The notes under the pieces: model-generated | Database searches by the model: none | What the model was told of the DNA's origin: nothing | What the model saw: the letters and a program-made list of their open reading frames with translations, nothing else | Program-made: the position numbers and the translations under genes | In this document: piece by piece, positions 1 through 6,110 of the stretch | Layout of the letters: the number at the start of each line of letters is the position of its first letter | Numbering within the stretch: position 1 is the stretch's first letter | Assembly (NCBI GenBank): GCA_029570245.1 | Contig: JAKQSH010000354.1 | Coordinates: 1 to 9,781, forward strand | Reading direction: 5' to 3' | Source: Deltaproteobacteria bacterium | GTDB taxonomy: Bacteria > Myxococcota_A > SURF-8 | DNA length: 9,781 nt

Positions 1-213
1 TTTTTCTTCTTCTGGAACCTGCGTAATGGGTCTGGCCGCCGGGCGTTTCCCTCTGCGTTCCGAGCGCGTTTTTTCGGCCTCAGCCGATTTTGATACGTGC
101 AGCAGACGATACAGCAGCAGAATCACCAGCAGACCGATGGCGGTGATGACTGTGTAGAAAACCCTCTCGTCGTAAAGAATGAGTTCCAGCGCTTTGTTGA
201 AGTAAACTTCCAT
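1..213 (-). CDS. N-terminus of a membrane-anchored protein, cut by window edge (FtsY-like candidate)
   Basis: The minus strand from 213 is open to the window edge for 71 codons. It starts MEVYFNKALELILYDERVFY, then a hydrophobic segment at about residues 19-38 (TVITAIGLLVILLLYRLL), then a strongly charged stretch rich in Lys, Arg and Glu. This is one N-terminal transmembrane anchor followed by a charged cytoplasmic linker. The start lies 13 bases after the smc stop, with AAAGG 9 bases before the ATG overlapping the end of smc, so it is very likely the next gene of the same operon. No catalytic domain is in view. In many bacteria ftsY, the signal recognition particle receptor, lies directly downstream of smc, and some FtsY proteins have a membrane helix and charged A region before the NG domain. 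FtsY is therefore a guess from context only. ZipA-like or other single-pass proteins fit equally. The gene is confident, its identity is not. Confidence 0.72.
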   Translation of the reverse strand, partial: MEVYFNKALELILYDERVFYTVITAIGLLVILLLYRLLHVSKSAEAEKTRSERRGKRPAARPITQVPEEEK

Positions 214-226
214 TTAAGGCGGCCTT

Positions 227-3200
227 TCAGCTCATATTTACGGAAACCAGCTTGGATACGCCTGGTTCCTCCATTGTGACGCCGTAAAGTGCGTCCATGA
301 CTTCCATGGTTTTTTTGTTGTGTGTAATCAGAATGAACTGGCTTTTGCGGCTGATGCGCTTGAGCGTTTCGGAGAACCGTCCGACATTCGCGTCGTCAAG
401 CGGCGCGTCAACTTCGTCCAGCAGGCAGAGCGGCGTGGGTTTGTACAGGAATATTGCGAACAGCAGCGATATGGCCGACAGCGCTTTTTCGCCGCCGGAA
501 AGCAGGTTCGCGTTCTGCAGTTTTTTGCCGGGAGGCTGCACTATTATTTCGACGCCGGATTCAAGCAGATTTTCCGGGTCGGTCAACTCAAGTCTGGCCT
601 GTCCGCCGCCGAACATTTCGGTGAAAAGCAGGCTGAATTTTTCGTTGATGGTGTTGAAGGTTTCTTCGAAGCGCTGGCGCAGTACCTTGTTGATTTTTCG
701 GATGGCTTTGTTGAGGTCGTCCATTGACTTGACCAGGTCTTCCTGCTGATTGAGCAGAAATTCGTGGCGTTCTGACAGCTGTTCGTATTCCTGAATGGCA
801 CCCAGATTGACATCGCCCATGCCTTCGAGTTTCTCGTTGATCTGCTGCATGTGACGCCGTTCTTCATCTCCTGGTGCTGTCTCGCGCAGATACTCGGCGT
901 GCTCGGTGTCGAGTGTGATTCCGTAGCTCTGATAAACGCTTTCCAGCAGGTGACGGCGCGTCATGTCCAGTTCGGTTTCAATGCGGCTCAGGCGCGCCAG
1001 CTCGGCGCGGATTTCCTCAAGCTCACGCCTCGCCAGCTTTATTTCTTCCTGGCGGTTCTGGATGATGCGCATTTCTTCATCGAGGTCGCGCTTTTCGATA
1101 TCCAGTTTTTCGCTCAGTCGCTGGCGTGATTCGAGGCGCACGTCAAGTTCGCGCTTCGTGCGTTCTATATCCTCTTTAAGTTCGGTGCGACGGCGCAGTG
1201 CACGTTCCTGCTCAAAACGCAGACGTTCGCGGTGGCGCTCAAGTTCTTCTAGGCGCAGACGGGCCTGTTCGAGGCTGCTTTGCAGGTGGTTGCGCTGTTC
1301 GCGCACGCGGGCGGCTTCTACCTTGACGGCGGTGAGCTCCTGAGCTGCCATGTCGCGCTTGTGCGCCGAATCCTGCAAACTTTCCTGAATTTCCATCAGA
1401 CGGCGCTGATTGCTCTCGCTTTTTTCGTCAAGTTCCTGACGTTCTTTTTCGAGATTGCGCTTTTCCTCCATCAGCTTGCCCATGCCGTCCTGGAGGCGGA
1501 TCAGTTCCTCATCAAGCGCTGTAAGACGTTCCTTTTCGCGGGCCTGCTCCATTGCGATGCGGTGCAGTTCGCGTTCCTGTTCGATGATTTCTATTTCGCG
1601 CCGATGCGTGTCGGAACGCGTCATTTCCATGCGTTCTTCCAGTCGGCGTATTTCGTCAAGTCGTTCCTGCCGCTCCACCGCAAGCAGTTCTGTTTTCTGG
1701 CGTGATTCTTTCGATCTGACTTCCAGTTCGCGCATTTCACGCTTGCGGCGCAAAGGCATTTCGGAGCGCATTTCGCCTGACCCGCCTACGATGGCTCCGC
1801 TTGCGTCCAGCATTTCACCTTCTCTGGTTACAAAGCTGTAACGCCGCCCGCTGCTGTTCCACAGCTTGCGCGCCTCATCCAGCGTGTCGGCGCTGTAAAC
1901 TCCGGCCAACAGCGCTTCTACAACTGAGAGCGTTTCCGATGGCGCGTTTATTTTTTCGATCAACGGATGGAGTTCCGCTGCATCCGAAGTGGCCGGAGCT
2001 GTGCTGTCGGGAGAAATGAATCCGGTGCGGCCTTTGGCTTTGGAGTGCAGAAAATCCAGACCTTTGAGAGAAGCTTCAGAATCCCGTGTGACGACCCACT
2101 CCAGACGTTCTCCCATGGCGGCGGCCAGAGCGCGTTCGTAACCGGCTTCAACTTCTACCAGTTGCGACACCAACCCCAGGAATTCGTCTGGCGAGAACGG
2201 GCCGTTGTCGTGGTCGGCCAGAGCTTTTACGCCTTCGGAGAAGCCTTCCATCGACGCATCAAGTTCTCGCAGCGATTCCAGGCGGGACTGCGTTTCCATG
2301 CTTTCGGTTCGGGCGCGGGCCAGATTGTCTTCGACATCAATGAATTCGTCGCGTTTCTGCTCCAGCTCGCTTGAAACTTCTTCGCGCAGGTTGTCGAGCT
2401 TCATTTTCATCTGGCGCAATCCACCGATGCCTTCTTCGAATTTTGCGCGCTCGGCGGTGAATATCTCGTACTGCTCCTGGCGCGAACGGCGTTCGCTGCG
2501 GTTGTTGCGTGTGTCGCGCTCGTTCTGCTCGATGCGGCGCTGCAGAAGCGCCAGCAGGTCTTCGATCTGGCGCATGCGGGCGCGCGAAAGCAGTATTTCT
2601 TCCTTCAGGCTGCCTGCTCCGCTCTGACGCGCTTCGAATTCGCTCTGCATGTAACGCGAGTGCTCTTCGGCTTTCGCCAGTTTCAGCGTGACGGCTTCGG
2701 ATTCGTCGGCCAGCTGTTGCTGGCGCTGTCCAAGGCCGGCTATGGCTTCCTGCTGATCCTGCACCTGTTTGGAAACTTCGGAGTTCTCCTGATTACGTTC
2801 GTCGTGCGTCTCGTCGATGCGCTGTATTTCGGCGGCGTAAACTTCCAGGTTGCGCTCGTCAAGGCGGATGCTCTGATCCAAAGTGGCGAGTTCCTGACGG
2901 CGTTCGGCCAGAGCTTCTTCTTTTTCACGCACGCGCAGGCTTACTGCCTCTTCGCGCGTTTCCAGCGCCGCAAGGCGGTTGACTGTCGCCTCTTCTTTTT
3001 CGCGGCCTGAAGCCAGATTCAGCTTCAAGGCTTCGATTCGCGCGTTAACGTCCTGCCATTCGTGGGCCTTGAAGGCCAAGTCTATTTCCTTAAGTTCATT
3101 TTTCAACTTTCGGAAACGTTCGGCTTTCTGGGCCTGACGATGCAGCGAGTTAAGCTGACGTTTGACTTCTGCAATGATGTCGCCGACGCGCAGCAGATTC

Positions 3201-3769
3201 TGACGTGTTGACGCCATTTTTCGTTCGGCTTCGCGCTTGCGGCTGTGATAACGCGTAATTCCGGCCGCTTCTTCGATTATCAGACGGCGGTCTTCGGGTT
3301 TACCCGAAATGATGGCTGCCACCTGTCCCTGTTCGACAGTGGAATACGCTCGCGGTCCGGCGCCGGTTCCCAGGAACAGATCGGTAATGTCTTTAAGGCG
3401 GCAGGGCGCCTTATTCATAAAAAATTCAGAATCGCCGTTTCTGAACAGGCGGCGCGTGACCTGTATTTCGTTGAAGCTTTTTCCGTCGCGTTCGAAAACC
3501 GGCTGACCGTGATTGTCGATGGTCATTGTAACTTCGCACATGCCGACCGGGCTGCGGGATTCGGAACCGGCGAAAATGAGGTCCTCGCGGTTGTGGCCAC
3601 GCAGATTTTTGATGCTCTGTTCGCCCATTATCCAGCGGATGGCGTCAACTATGTTGGATTTTCCGCAGCCGTTAGGACCGACTACGCCGACGATGGGCTT
3701 TTCGAATACCAGTGTGGTAGGGTCTACGAAGGATTTGAATCCGCTTATGTCCAGACGTTTGATTCTCAT
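227..3769 (-). CDS. smc: Chromosome segregation ATPase SMC
   Basis: Complete 1180-residue SMC, the usual bacterial length. It forms a homodimeric ATP-driven ring that, with ScpA and ScpB, extrudes DNA loops and organises replicated origins in the nucleoid. Seen in order: N-terminal head starting MRIKRLDISGFKSF; Walker A GPNGCGKSN at 31-39; a region resembling the SMC Q-loop/R-loop around 140-170; coiled coil about 175-505, rich in Glu, Arg and Gln; hinge about 510-665 with the glycine-rich GAIVGGSG at 658-665; returning coiled coil about 670-1020; ABC signature LLSGGEKALSAI at 1089-1100; Walker B CLLDEVD at 1115-1121, followed by a D-loop-like APLDDAN; and a switch histidine in ILITHNKKT near 1150. 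All ATPase elements look intact. The ATG lies 13 bases after the RDD gene stop without a clear Shine-Dalgarno, which suggests coupling to upstream translation. scpA and scpB are not in the window. Plus-strand ORFs over this gene are shadows. Confidence 0.98.
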   Translation of the reverse strand: MRIKRLDISGFKSFVDPTTLVFEKPIVGVVGPNGCGKSNIVDAIRWIMGEQSIKNLRGHNREDLIFAGSESRSPVGMCEVTMTIDNHGQPVFERDGKSFNEIQVTRRLFRNGDSEFFMNKAPCRLKDITDLFLGTGAGPRAYSTVEQGQVAAIISGKPEDRRLIIEEAAGITRYHSRKREAERKMASTRQNLLRVGDIIAEVKRQLNSLHRQAQKAERFRKLKNELKEIDLAFKAHEWQDVNARIEALKLNLASGREKEEATVNRLAALETREEAVSLRVREKEEALAERRQELATLDQSIRLDERNLEVYAAEIQRIDETHDERNQENSEVSKQVQDQQEAIAGLGQRQQQLADESEAVTLKLAKAEEHSRYMQSEFEARQSGAGSLKEEILLSRARMRQIEDLLALLQRRIEQNERDTRNNRSERRSRQEQYEIFTAERAKFEEGIGGLRQMKMKLDNLREEVSSELEQKRDEFIDVEDNLARARTESMETQSRLESLRELDASMEGFSEGVKALADHDNGPFSPDEFLGLVSQLVEVEAGYERALAAAMGERLEWVVTRDSEASLKGLDFLHSKAKGRTGFISPDSTAPATSDAAELHPLIEKINAPSETLSVVEALLAGVYSADTLDEARKLWNSSGRRYSFVTREGEMLDASGAIVGGSGEMRSEMPLRRKREMRELEVRSKESRQKTELLAVERQERLDEIRRLEERMEMTRSDTHRREIEIIEQERELHRIAMEQAREKERLTALDEELIRLQDGMGKLMEEKRNLEKERQELDEKSESNQRRLMEIQESLQDSAHKRDMAAQELTAVKVEAARVREQRNHLQSSLEQARLRLEELERHRERLRFEQERALRRRTELKEDIERTKRELDVRLESRQRLSEKLDIEKRDLDEEMRIIQNRQEEIKLARRELEEIRAELARLSRIETELDMTRRHLLESVYQSYGITLDTEHAEYLRETAPGDEERRHMQQINEKLEGMGDVNLGAIQEYEQLSERHEFLLNQQEDLVKSMDDLNKAIRKINKVLRQRFEETFNTINEKFSLLFTEMFGGGQARLELTDPENLLESGVEIIVQPPGKKLQNANLLSGGEKALSAISLLFAIFLYKPTPLCLLDEVDAPLDDANVGRFSETLKRISRKSQFILITHNKKTMEVMDALYGVTMEEPGVSKLVSVNMS

Positions 3770-3782
3770 GGCGTAAACTTAT

Positions 3783-4469
3783 TTATGGTGAATCGGCGCC
3801 GTCAAGCGGGCTGTCGCCGGATGTTTCAATATTCATGTTCGGGCCGTCGAAACGGATTTTCACTCCCGGACCGCATTCTCCGATTACCAGCGTTCCTGCC
3901 AGTATGTCTCCGGCGCGCTGTCCGCCCGAATCCGTCCAGGCCAAGTAGAATTCGAAAGCCGCAACCAGAACACCGATTGTTATCAGAAGCAGCCAGCCGA
4001 TTATCGGGATTACAGCCAGCAGCAGCACGAAAGCCACCGACAGATTGCGCAGAACGGAGTGCTTGAATTCCGCAGTTCTTCGTCCATTTACCTGTACGGT
4101 GTGCAGCCCGATAATCCTCTTGCCGACCGAGCGGCCATTCCACAGGCCGTCTGCGATCAGAATATATGTAAAGCCGGCAAGTATTCCGACCGGATATAGA
4201 ATCAGACACAATCCGCCGAAAATCAGGCAGTCGATAAGACGCGCCAGAAAGCGATTCAGCATTGGAGCCCGGCAGGCCGCCAGCGGTTCGTCGGAGTCTT
4301 TGCGACGGTCAAGGCGCAATCTGCGTTCCACTGCGCTGCTGTCGGATGTTTCTCCGCGACGATTGCCGACACGTCTGTCGAACCCGTCCGGTTGAGTTGT
4401 TTCTTCCGGCAGTTGCTTTTTACGGGCTGCGCCGTCGTTGTCCTTAATGTTTTCGTTTTCGCCGTTCAT
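3783..4469 (-). CDS. RDD-family integral membrane protein with basic N-terminal extension
   Basis: 228 residues. The first 70 are hydrophilic and contain two similar Arg-rich patches (DRRVGNRR at 31-38 and ERRLRLDRR at 48-56). From residue 71 it matches the RDD family: RFLARLID at 73-80 opening the first membrane segment, hydrophobic segments at about 80-107, the conserved NGRSVGKRIIGL at 111-122 followed by VQVNGRR, a hydrophobic pair at about 143-178, and the closing QRAGDILAGTLV at 184-195. The C-terminus (about 197-228) is polar. RDD proteins are poorly understood inner-membrane proteins; some members are implicated in ion transport, so no substrate is assigned. It sits 27 bases after the 64-residue membrane protein and 13 before smc. 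No good Shine-Dalgarno precedes the ATG at 4469. The Met at residue 70 (4262) also lacks one and would remove the extension, so the start is uncertain but the upstream one is preferred. Confidence 0.9.
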   Translation of the reverse strand: MNGENENIKDNDGAARKKQLPEETTQPDGFDRRVGNRRGETSDSSAVERRLRLDRRKDSDEPLAACRAPMLNRFLARLIDCLIFGGLCLILYPVGILAGFTYILIADGLWNGRSVGKRIIGLHTVQVNGRRTAEFKHSVLRNLSVAFVLLLAVIPIIGWLLLITIGVLVAAFEFYLAWTDSGGQRAGDILAGTLVIGECGPGVKIRFDGPNMNIETSGDSPLDGADSP

Positions 4470-4496
4470 TGAATCGGTTCGTGCAATATTATGTTT

Positions 4497-4691
4497 CTAC
4501 TTCGACGATGTTCTGTCGGCGCTTCTGTCGCCGTTCCGGCGGCTGAAATAAATAAAAGCTCCAACACATGCCAGTCCGGGCAGCCACAACACCCAGAACA
4601 GCACCGGCGAAACTTTTGCAGCCAGCACGCCGGCCAGCAGTCCGAGCAGCACGCCCAGAATAAGCAGTATCCAGTTCAACCATCCAGGCAT
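4497..4691 (-). CDS. Small two-helix membrane protein, unknown function
   Basis: 64 residues beginning MPGWLNWILLILGVLLGLLAG. Two hydrophobic segments (about 5-24 and 31-50) are joined by a short turn (AAKVSP), and a basic polar tail ends the protein (SRRNGDRSADRTSSK), so the tail is probably cytoplasmic. The open frame extends upstream to 4832, but only the ATG at 4691 has a strong Shine-Dalgarno (GGGAGG, 6 bases away). The longer version would read through the promoter candidate and part of the neighbouring gene's terminator, so 4691 is chosen. It appears to be the first gene of the set leading into the RDD protein and smc. It is not recognised as a named family; the size and topology resemble small helper or DUF-type membrane proteins. 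Existence is well supported by the SD and the adjacent promoter; function is unknown. Confidence 0.75.
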   Translation of the reverse strand: MPGWLNWILLILGVLLGLLAGVLAAKVSPVLFWVLWLPGLACVGAFIYFSRRNGDRSADRTSSK

Positions 4692-4697
4692 ATTCAA

Positions 4698-4703
4698 CCT
4701 CCC
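4698..4703 (-). promoter_or_regulatory. Strong Shine-Dalgarno fixing the start of the 64-residue protein
   Basis: On the minus strand GGGAGG lies 6 bases upstream of the ATG at 4691. It is the main reason to prefer this start over the in-frame upstream ATGs. Confidence 0.8.
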
Positions 4704-4731
4704 AGTGTCAGAATACACAAACGGAAGTGTA

Positions 4732-4759
4732 ATCATATATCCAAGTCTCGAAAAAGCAA
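4732..4759 (-). promoter_or_regulatory. Candidate sigma70-type promoter for the small membrane protein-RDD-smc set
   Basis: Minus strand: -35 TTGCTT at 4754-4759, a 16-base spacer, and -10 TATGAT at 4732-4737 (five of six matches to TATAAT). Transcription would begin near 4725, leaving about 34 bases of leader containing the GGGAGG ribosome site. The -35 matches consensus only in its TTG. The position between the upstream terminator and the first gene of the set is what one expects. Confidence 0.5.
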
Positions 4760-4773
4760 GCGCTTGAGACTGG
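4741..4773. repeat. Nested inverted repeat overlapping the -35 region (possible operator)
   Basis: Outer arms AGTCTC (4744-4749) and GAGACT (4766-4771), extended to CC and GG with one unpaired A on the left. Inside and partly shared with the right arm is the perfect 10-base palindrome CAAGCGCTTG (4757-4766). The dyad covers the candidate -35 box and most of the spacer, a usual position for a repressor operator. It lacks a following U-run on either strand, so it does not look like a terminator. No bound protein can be named. Confidence 0.45.
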
Positions 4774-4785
4774 AAAATAAAGAAG

Positions 4786-4814
4786 CGAAAACAAAAATCG
4801 AAAACAAAAAATCG
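4786..4814. repeat. Short tandem A-rich repeat beside the terminator
   Basis: The unit CGAAAACAAAAAT occurs twice (4786-4798 and 4799-4812, the second with one extra A), followed by CG. On the minus strand it reads as repeated T-tracts directly after the terminator hairpin, giving a second U-rich stretch. Confidence 0.6.
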
Positions 4815-4840
4815 GGGTGCAGCATTGTACACCCCGATTT
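4801..4840 (-). terminator. Rho-independent terminator of the Cys-rich lipoprotein gene
   Basis: A perfect 11-bp stem (AAATCGGGGTG at 4809-4819 with CACCCCGATTT at 4830-4840) encloses a 10-base loop. Read on the minus strand it is followed by a T-run (TTTTTTGTTTT) and lies 24 bases after the stop of the lipoprotein gene at 4865. On the plus strand no T-run follows, so the direction is clear. Confidence 0.9.
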
Positions 4841-4864
4841 AAAGCTTATCAGAGGGTGTATGTA

Positions 4865-5878
4865 TCAATTATCGCAGCTTGTTTTCAAACTTGTCTGCAG
4901 ATCGTCAGGCGTAAGATTGAAACCGATGAGGTTTTTGAGAGCAGTTAAGGCATCGTACAAAGCATCGTTTTCCTGATATACGCATTTATCCTCACAGTCC
5001 GGCGCCAGAAAATACCAGGCAAGCTGCGACTGATCTTTTCCTGAAGGATCAATTTCCTTCTGGAAATAACACTCGTCCATCAGATTGTTAACCATGCAGG
5101 CCGAACAGACATCCATGCGCGTAAGATTCTGCCTGGCCTGTTCGGGGGCATTTTCGAACATCTGTTCCATACCCTTTATGCAGGCGGCTAGTATGGTTGT
5201 TCTGGCGGCGTCCGGGTCTTCATAGGGACAGAGGCTTTCTTCGTCGGTATAGCATCTGTCGTCGCCAGAGCAGCTGTAGCTGAAATCTCCGCAGCGCCTG
5301 CTCCAGTCGGCGAATCTCTGGCATGCCAGCGGTATTTTTCCGCTTATATCACCGTCTTCTTCCTCTTTCTCAAGAATCTCAAGTTCCCATTCGAAGTAAT
5401 TGCCGACTTCGCCATCATTATTTATAAGCGCAACAAGAACAGAGAATTTTTCTCCTGCCAGTTCGTCGTCTTCTTCCAGATAACCGGACAGCGTCATTGA
5501 AGCGCTTTCGGAATTGAATTCTCCTGACACTTCAAGATATTTGCTCGCACCGTCCACCCAGACCACCGCTCCGGCGATGTCGTCAGCTTCAACTGAGTCC
5601 GAGAAAAATACAATGCTGAAATCCTGCCCAAGTGCAAGCTGACCTGGTGCGGTTACAGAATCCGCTTCAGGTGCTCCGGGCGAGTCGGAAACTGCCGGAG
5701 CCCGGCCTTCCTTTATTGTTCTGTCATCGAACATCAGAGCGTCGGTAAGGCGATTGGACATTTCTTCTGAAATTTTGTCGAGATCGTCTTCTTCACCGCA
5801 GGAAAGTGTGAAGGCGAGTGCAATAACCAAAATCGTATGTGCAAACAGAAAGTTCCCGAAAAAATTCCTTTTAAGCAT
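4865..5878 (-). CDS. Cysteine-rich secreted lipoprotein, unknown function
   Basis: 337 residues from the ATG at 5878, chosen because GGGGAG lies 8 bases upstream and the product then begins with a lipoprotein signal (MLKRNFFGNF, hydrophobic core, cysteine at 27). The lipobox FTLSC is atypical: Leu sits at -2 rather than -3. An in-frame ATG at 6022 would add 48 residues before the signal and is disfavoured. After an acidic, low-complexity linker (about 28-80), residues 80-172 look beta-rich and Ig-like. Residues 186-335 hold 12 cysteines (186, 196, 203, 209, 217, 233, 258, 261, 270, 295, 299, 335) including a CxxC at 258-261 and CxxxC at 295-299. The even count suggests disulfides in the periplasm or at the surface, although metal binding is possible. 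The protein is very acidic. It is a single gene with its own terminator, divergent from leuS. I do not recognise the family. Confidence 0.88.
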   Translation of the reverse strand: MLKRNFFGNFLFAHTILVIALAFTLSCGEEDDLDKISEEMSNRLTDALMFDDRTIKEGRAPAVSDSPGAPEADSVTAPGQLALGQDFSIVFFSDSVEADDIAGAVVWVDGASKYLEVSGEFNSESASMTLSGYLEEDDELAGEKFSVLVALINNDGEVGNYFEWELEILEKEEEDGDISGKIPLACQRFADWSRRCGDFSYSCSGDDRCYTDEESLCPYEDPDAARTTILAACIKGMEQMFENAPEQARQNLTRMDVCSACMVNNLMDECYFQKEIDPSGKDQSQLAWYFLAPDCEDKCVYQENDALYDALTALKNLIGFNLTPDDLQTSLKTSCDN

Positions 5879-5886
5879 TTTCTTTT

Positions 5887-5892
5887 CTCCCC
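5887..5892 (-). promoter_or_regulatory. Shine-Dalgarno fixing the lipoprotein start
   Basis: GGGGAG on the minus strand, 8 bases before the ATG at 5878. Together with the signal peptide that begins there, it decides against the upstream in-frame ATG at 6022. Confidence 0.8.
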
Positions 5893-6030
5893 TTAATAAA
5901 TAATAAGTTCTGTCTGTAATTCGAGCCCGAAATATGAGAAAAACAATAACAATTTGCGTTTCATTCTTCCAGAAAATTTCAAAGTCAGGTCTTTTTCCGA
6001 TGCCAATCTCCAGCAGTGCCACCTTTTTGC

Positions 6031-6060
6031 TTGATTAAGATGAGTGAAATCCACTAATAT
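6031..6060 (+). promoter_or_regulatory. Candidate promoter for leuS-ispH
   Basis: TTGATT at 6031-6036, an 18-base spacer and TAATAT at 6055-6060. Each box matches consensus at four of six positions. Initiation near 6067 would give a leader of about 44 bases ending in the GGAG of leuS. A T-box leader, which often precedes leuS in Firmicutes, would need far more room and is not seen. Confidence 0.42.
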
Positions 6061-6100
6061 CTCCCCCTGTTTCGATGAAAAGCCGCTTGCACAAAGGACT

Positions 6101-6104
6101 GGAG
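6101..6104 (+). promoter_or_regulatory. Shine-Dalgarno fixing the leuS start
   Basis: GGAG 6 bases upstream of the ATG at 6111. The alternative in-frame ATG at 6075 adds 12 residues with no family match and has no good ribosome site. Confidence 0.75.
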
Positions 6105-6110
6105 ATAAAC

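Larger units (their letters stand above)
5879..6110. other. Divergent intergenic region between lipoprotein gene and leuS
   Basis: 232 bases separating the two divergent starts, AT-rich in its left half. It should contain promoters for both directions. I see a reasonable plus-strand promoter (6031-6060) but no convincing -35/-10 pair for the minus strand. Frames open across it (for example minus 5893-6138) have no ribosome site or recognisable product. Confidence 0.7.

Noticed and set aside
851..2627. Several plus-strand open frames of 90-140 codons with Ser/Arg-rich or Phe/Leu-rich products
   Set aside because: These are mirror images of the Glu/Arg/Gln-rich SMC coiled coil; the biased composition explains their length.
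3653..3679. Cysteine in the SMC Walker A motif (GPNGCGKSN)
   Set aside because: Cys at this place is common in bacterial and eukaryotic SMC proteins, so it is not unusual.
3245..4066. 273-codon plus-strand open frame
   Set aside because: It lies antisense across the smc start and the RDD gene, has no ribosome site and no recognisable motif. Both opposite-strand genes are strongly supported.
4692..4832. N-terminal extension of the 64-residue protein to an ATG at 4832
   Set aside because: It would read through the promoter candidate and the T-tracts of the neighbouring terminator, and its composition is Phe-rich low complexity. The GGGAGG at 4698-4703 supports the shorter start.
5879..6022. 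48-residue extension of the Cys-rich lipoprotein
   Set aside because: The lipoprotein signal would be internal, and the GGGGAG ribosome site sits just before the inner ATG.
6067..6110. T-box or leader-peptide control of leuS
   Set aside because: The space before leuS is too short for a T-box and I see no run of Leu codons in a leader frame or a terminator hairpin before leuS.
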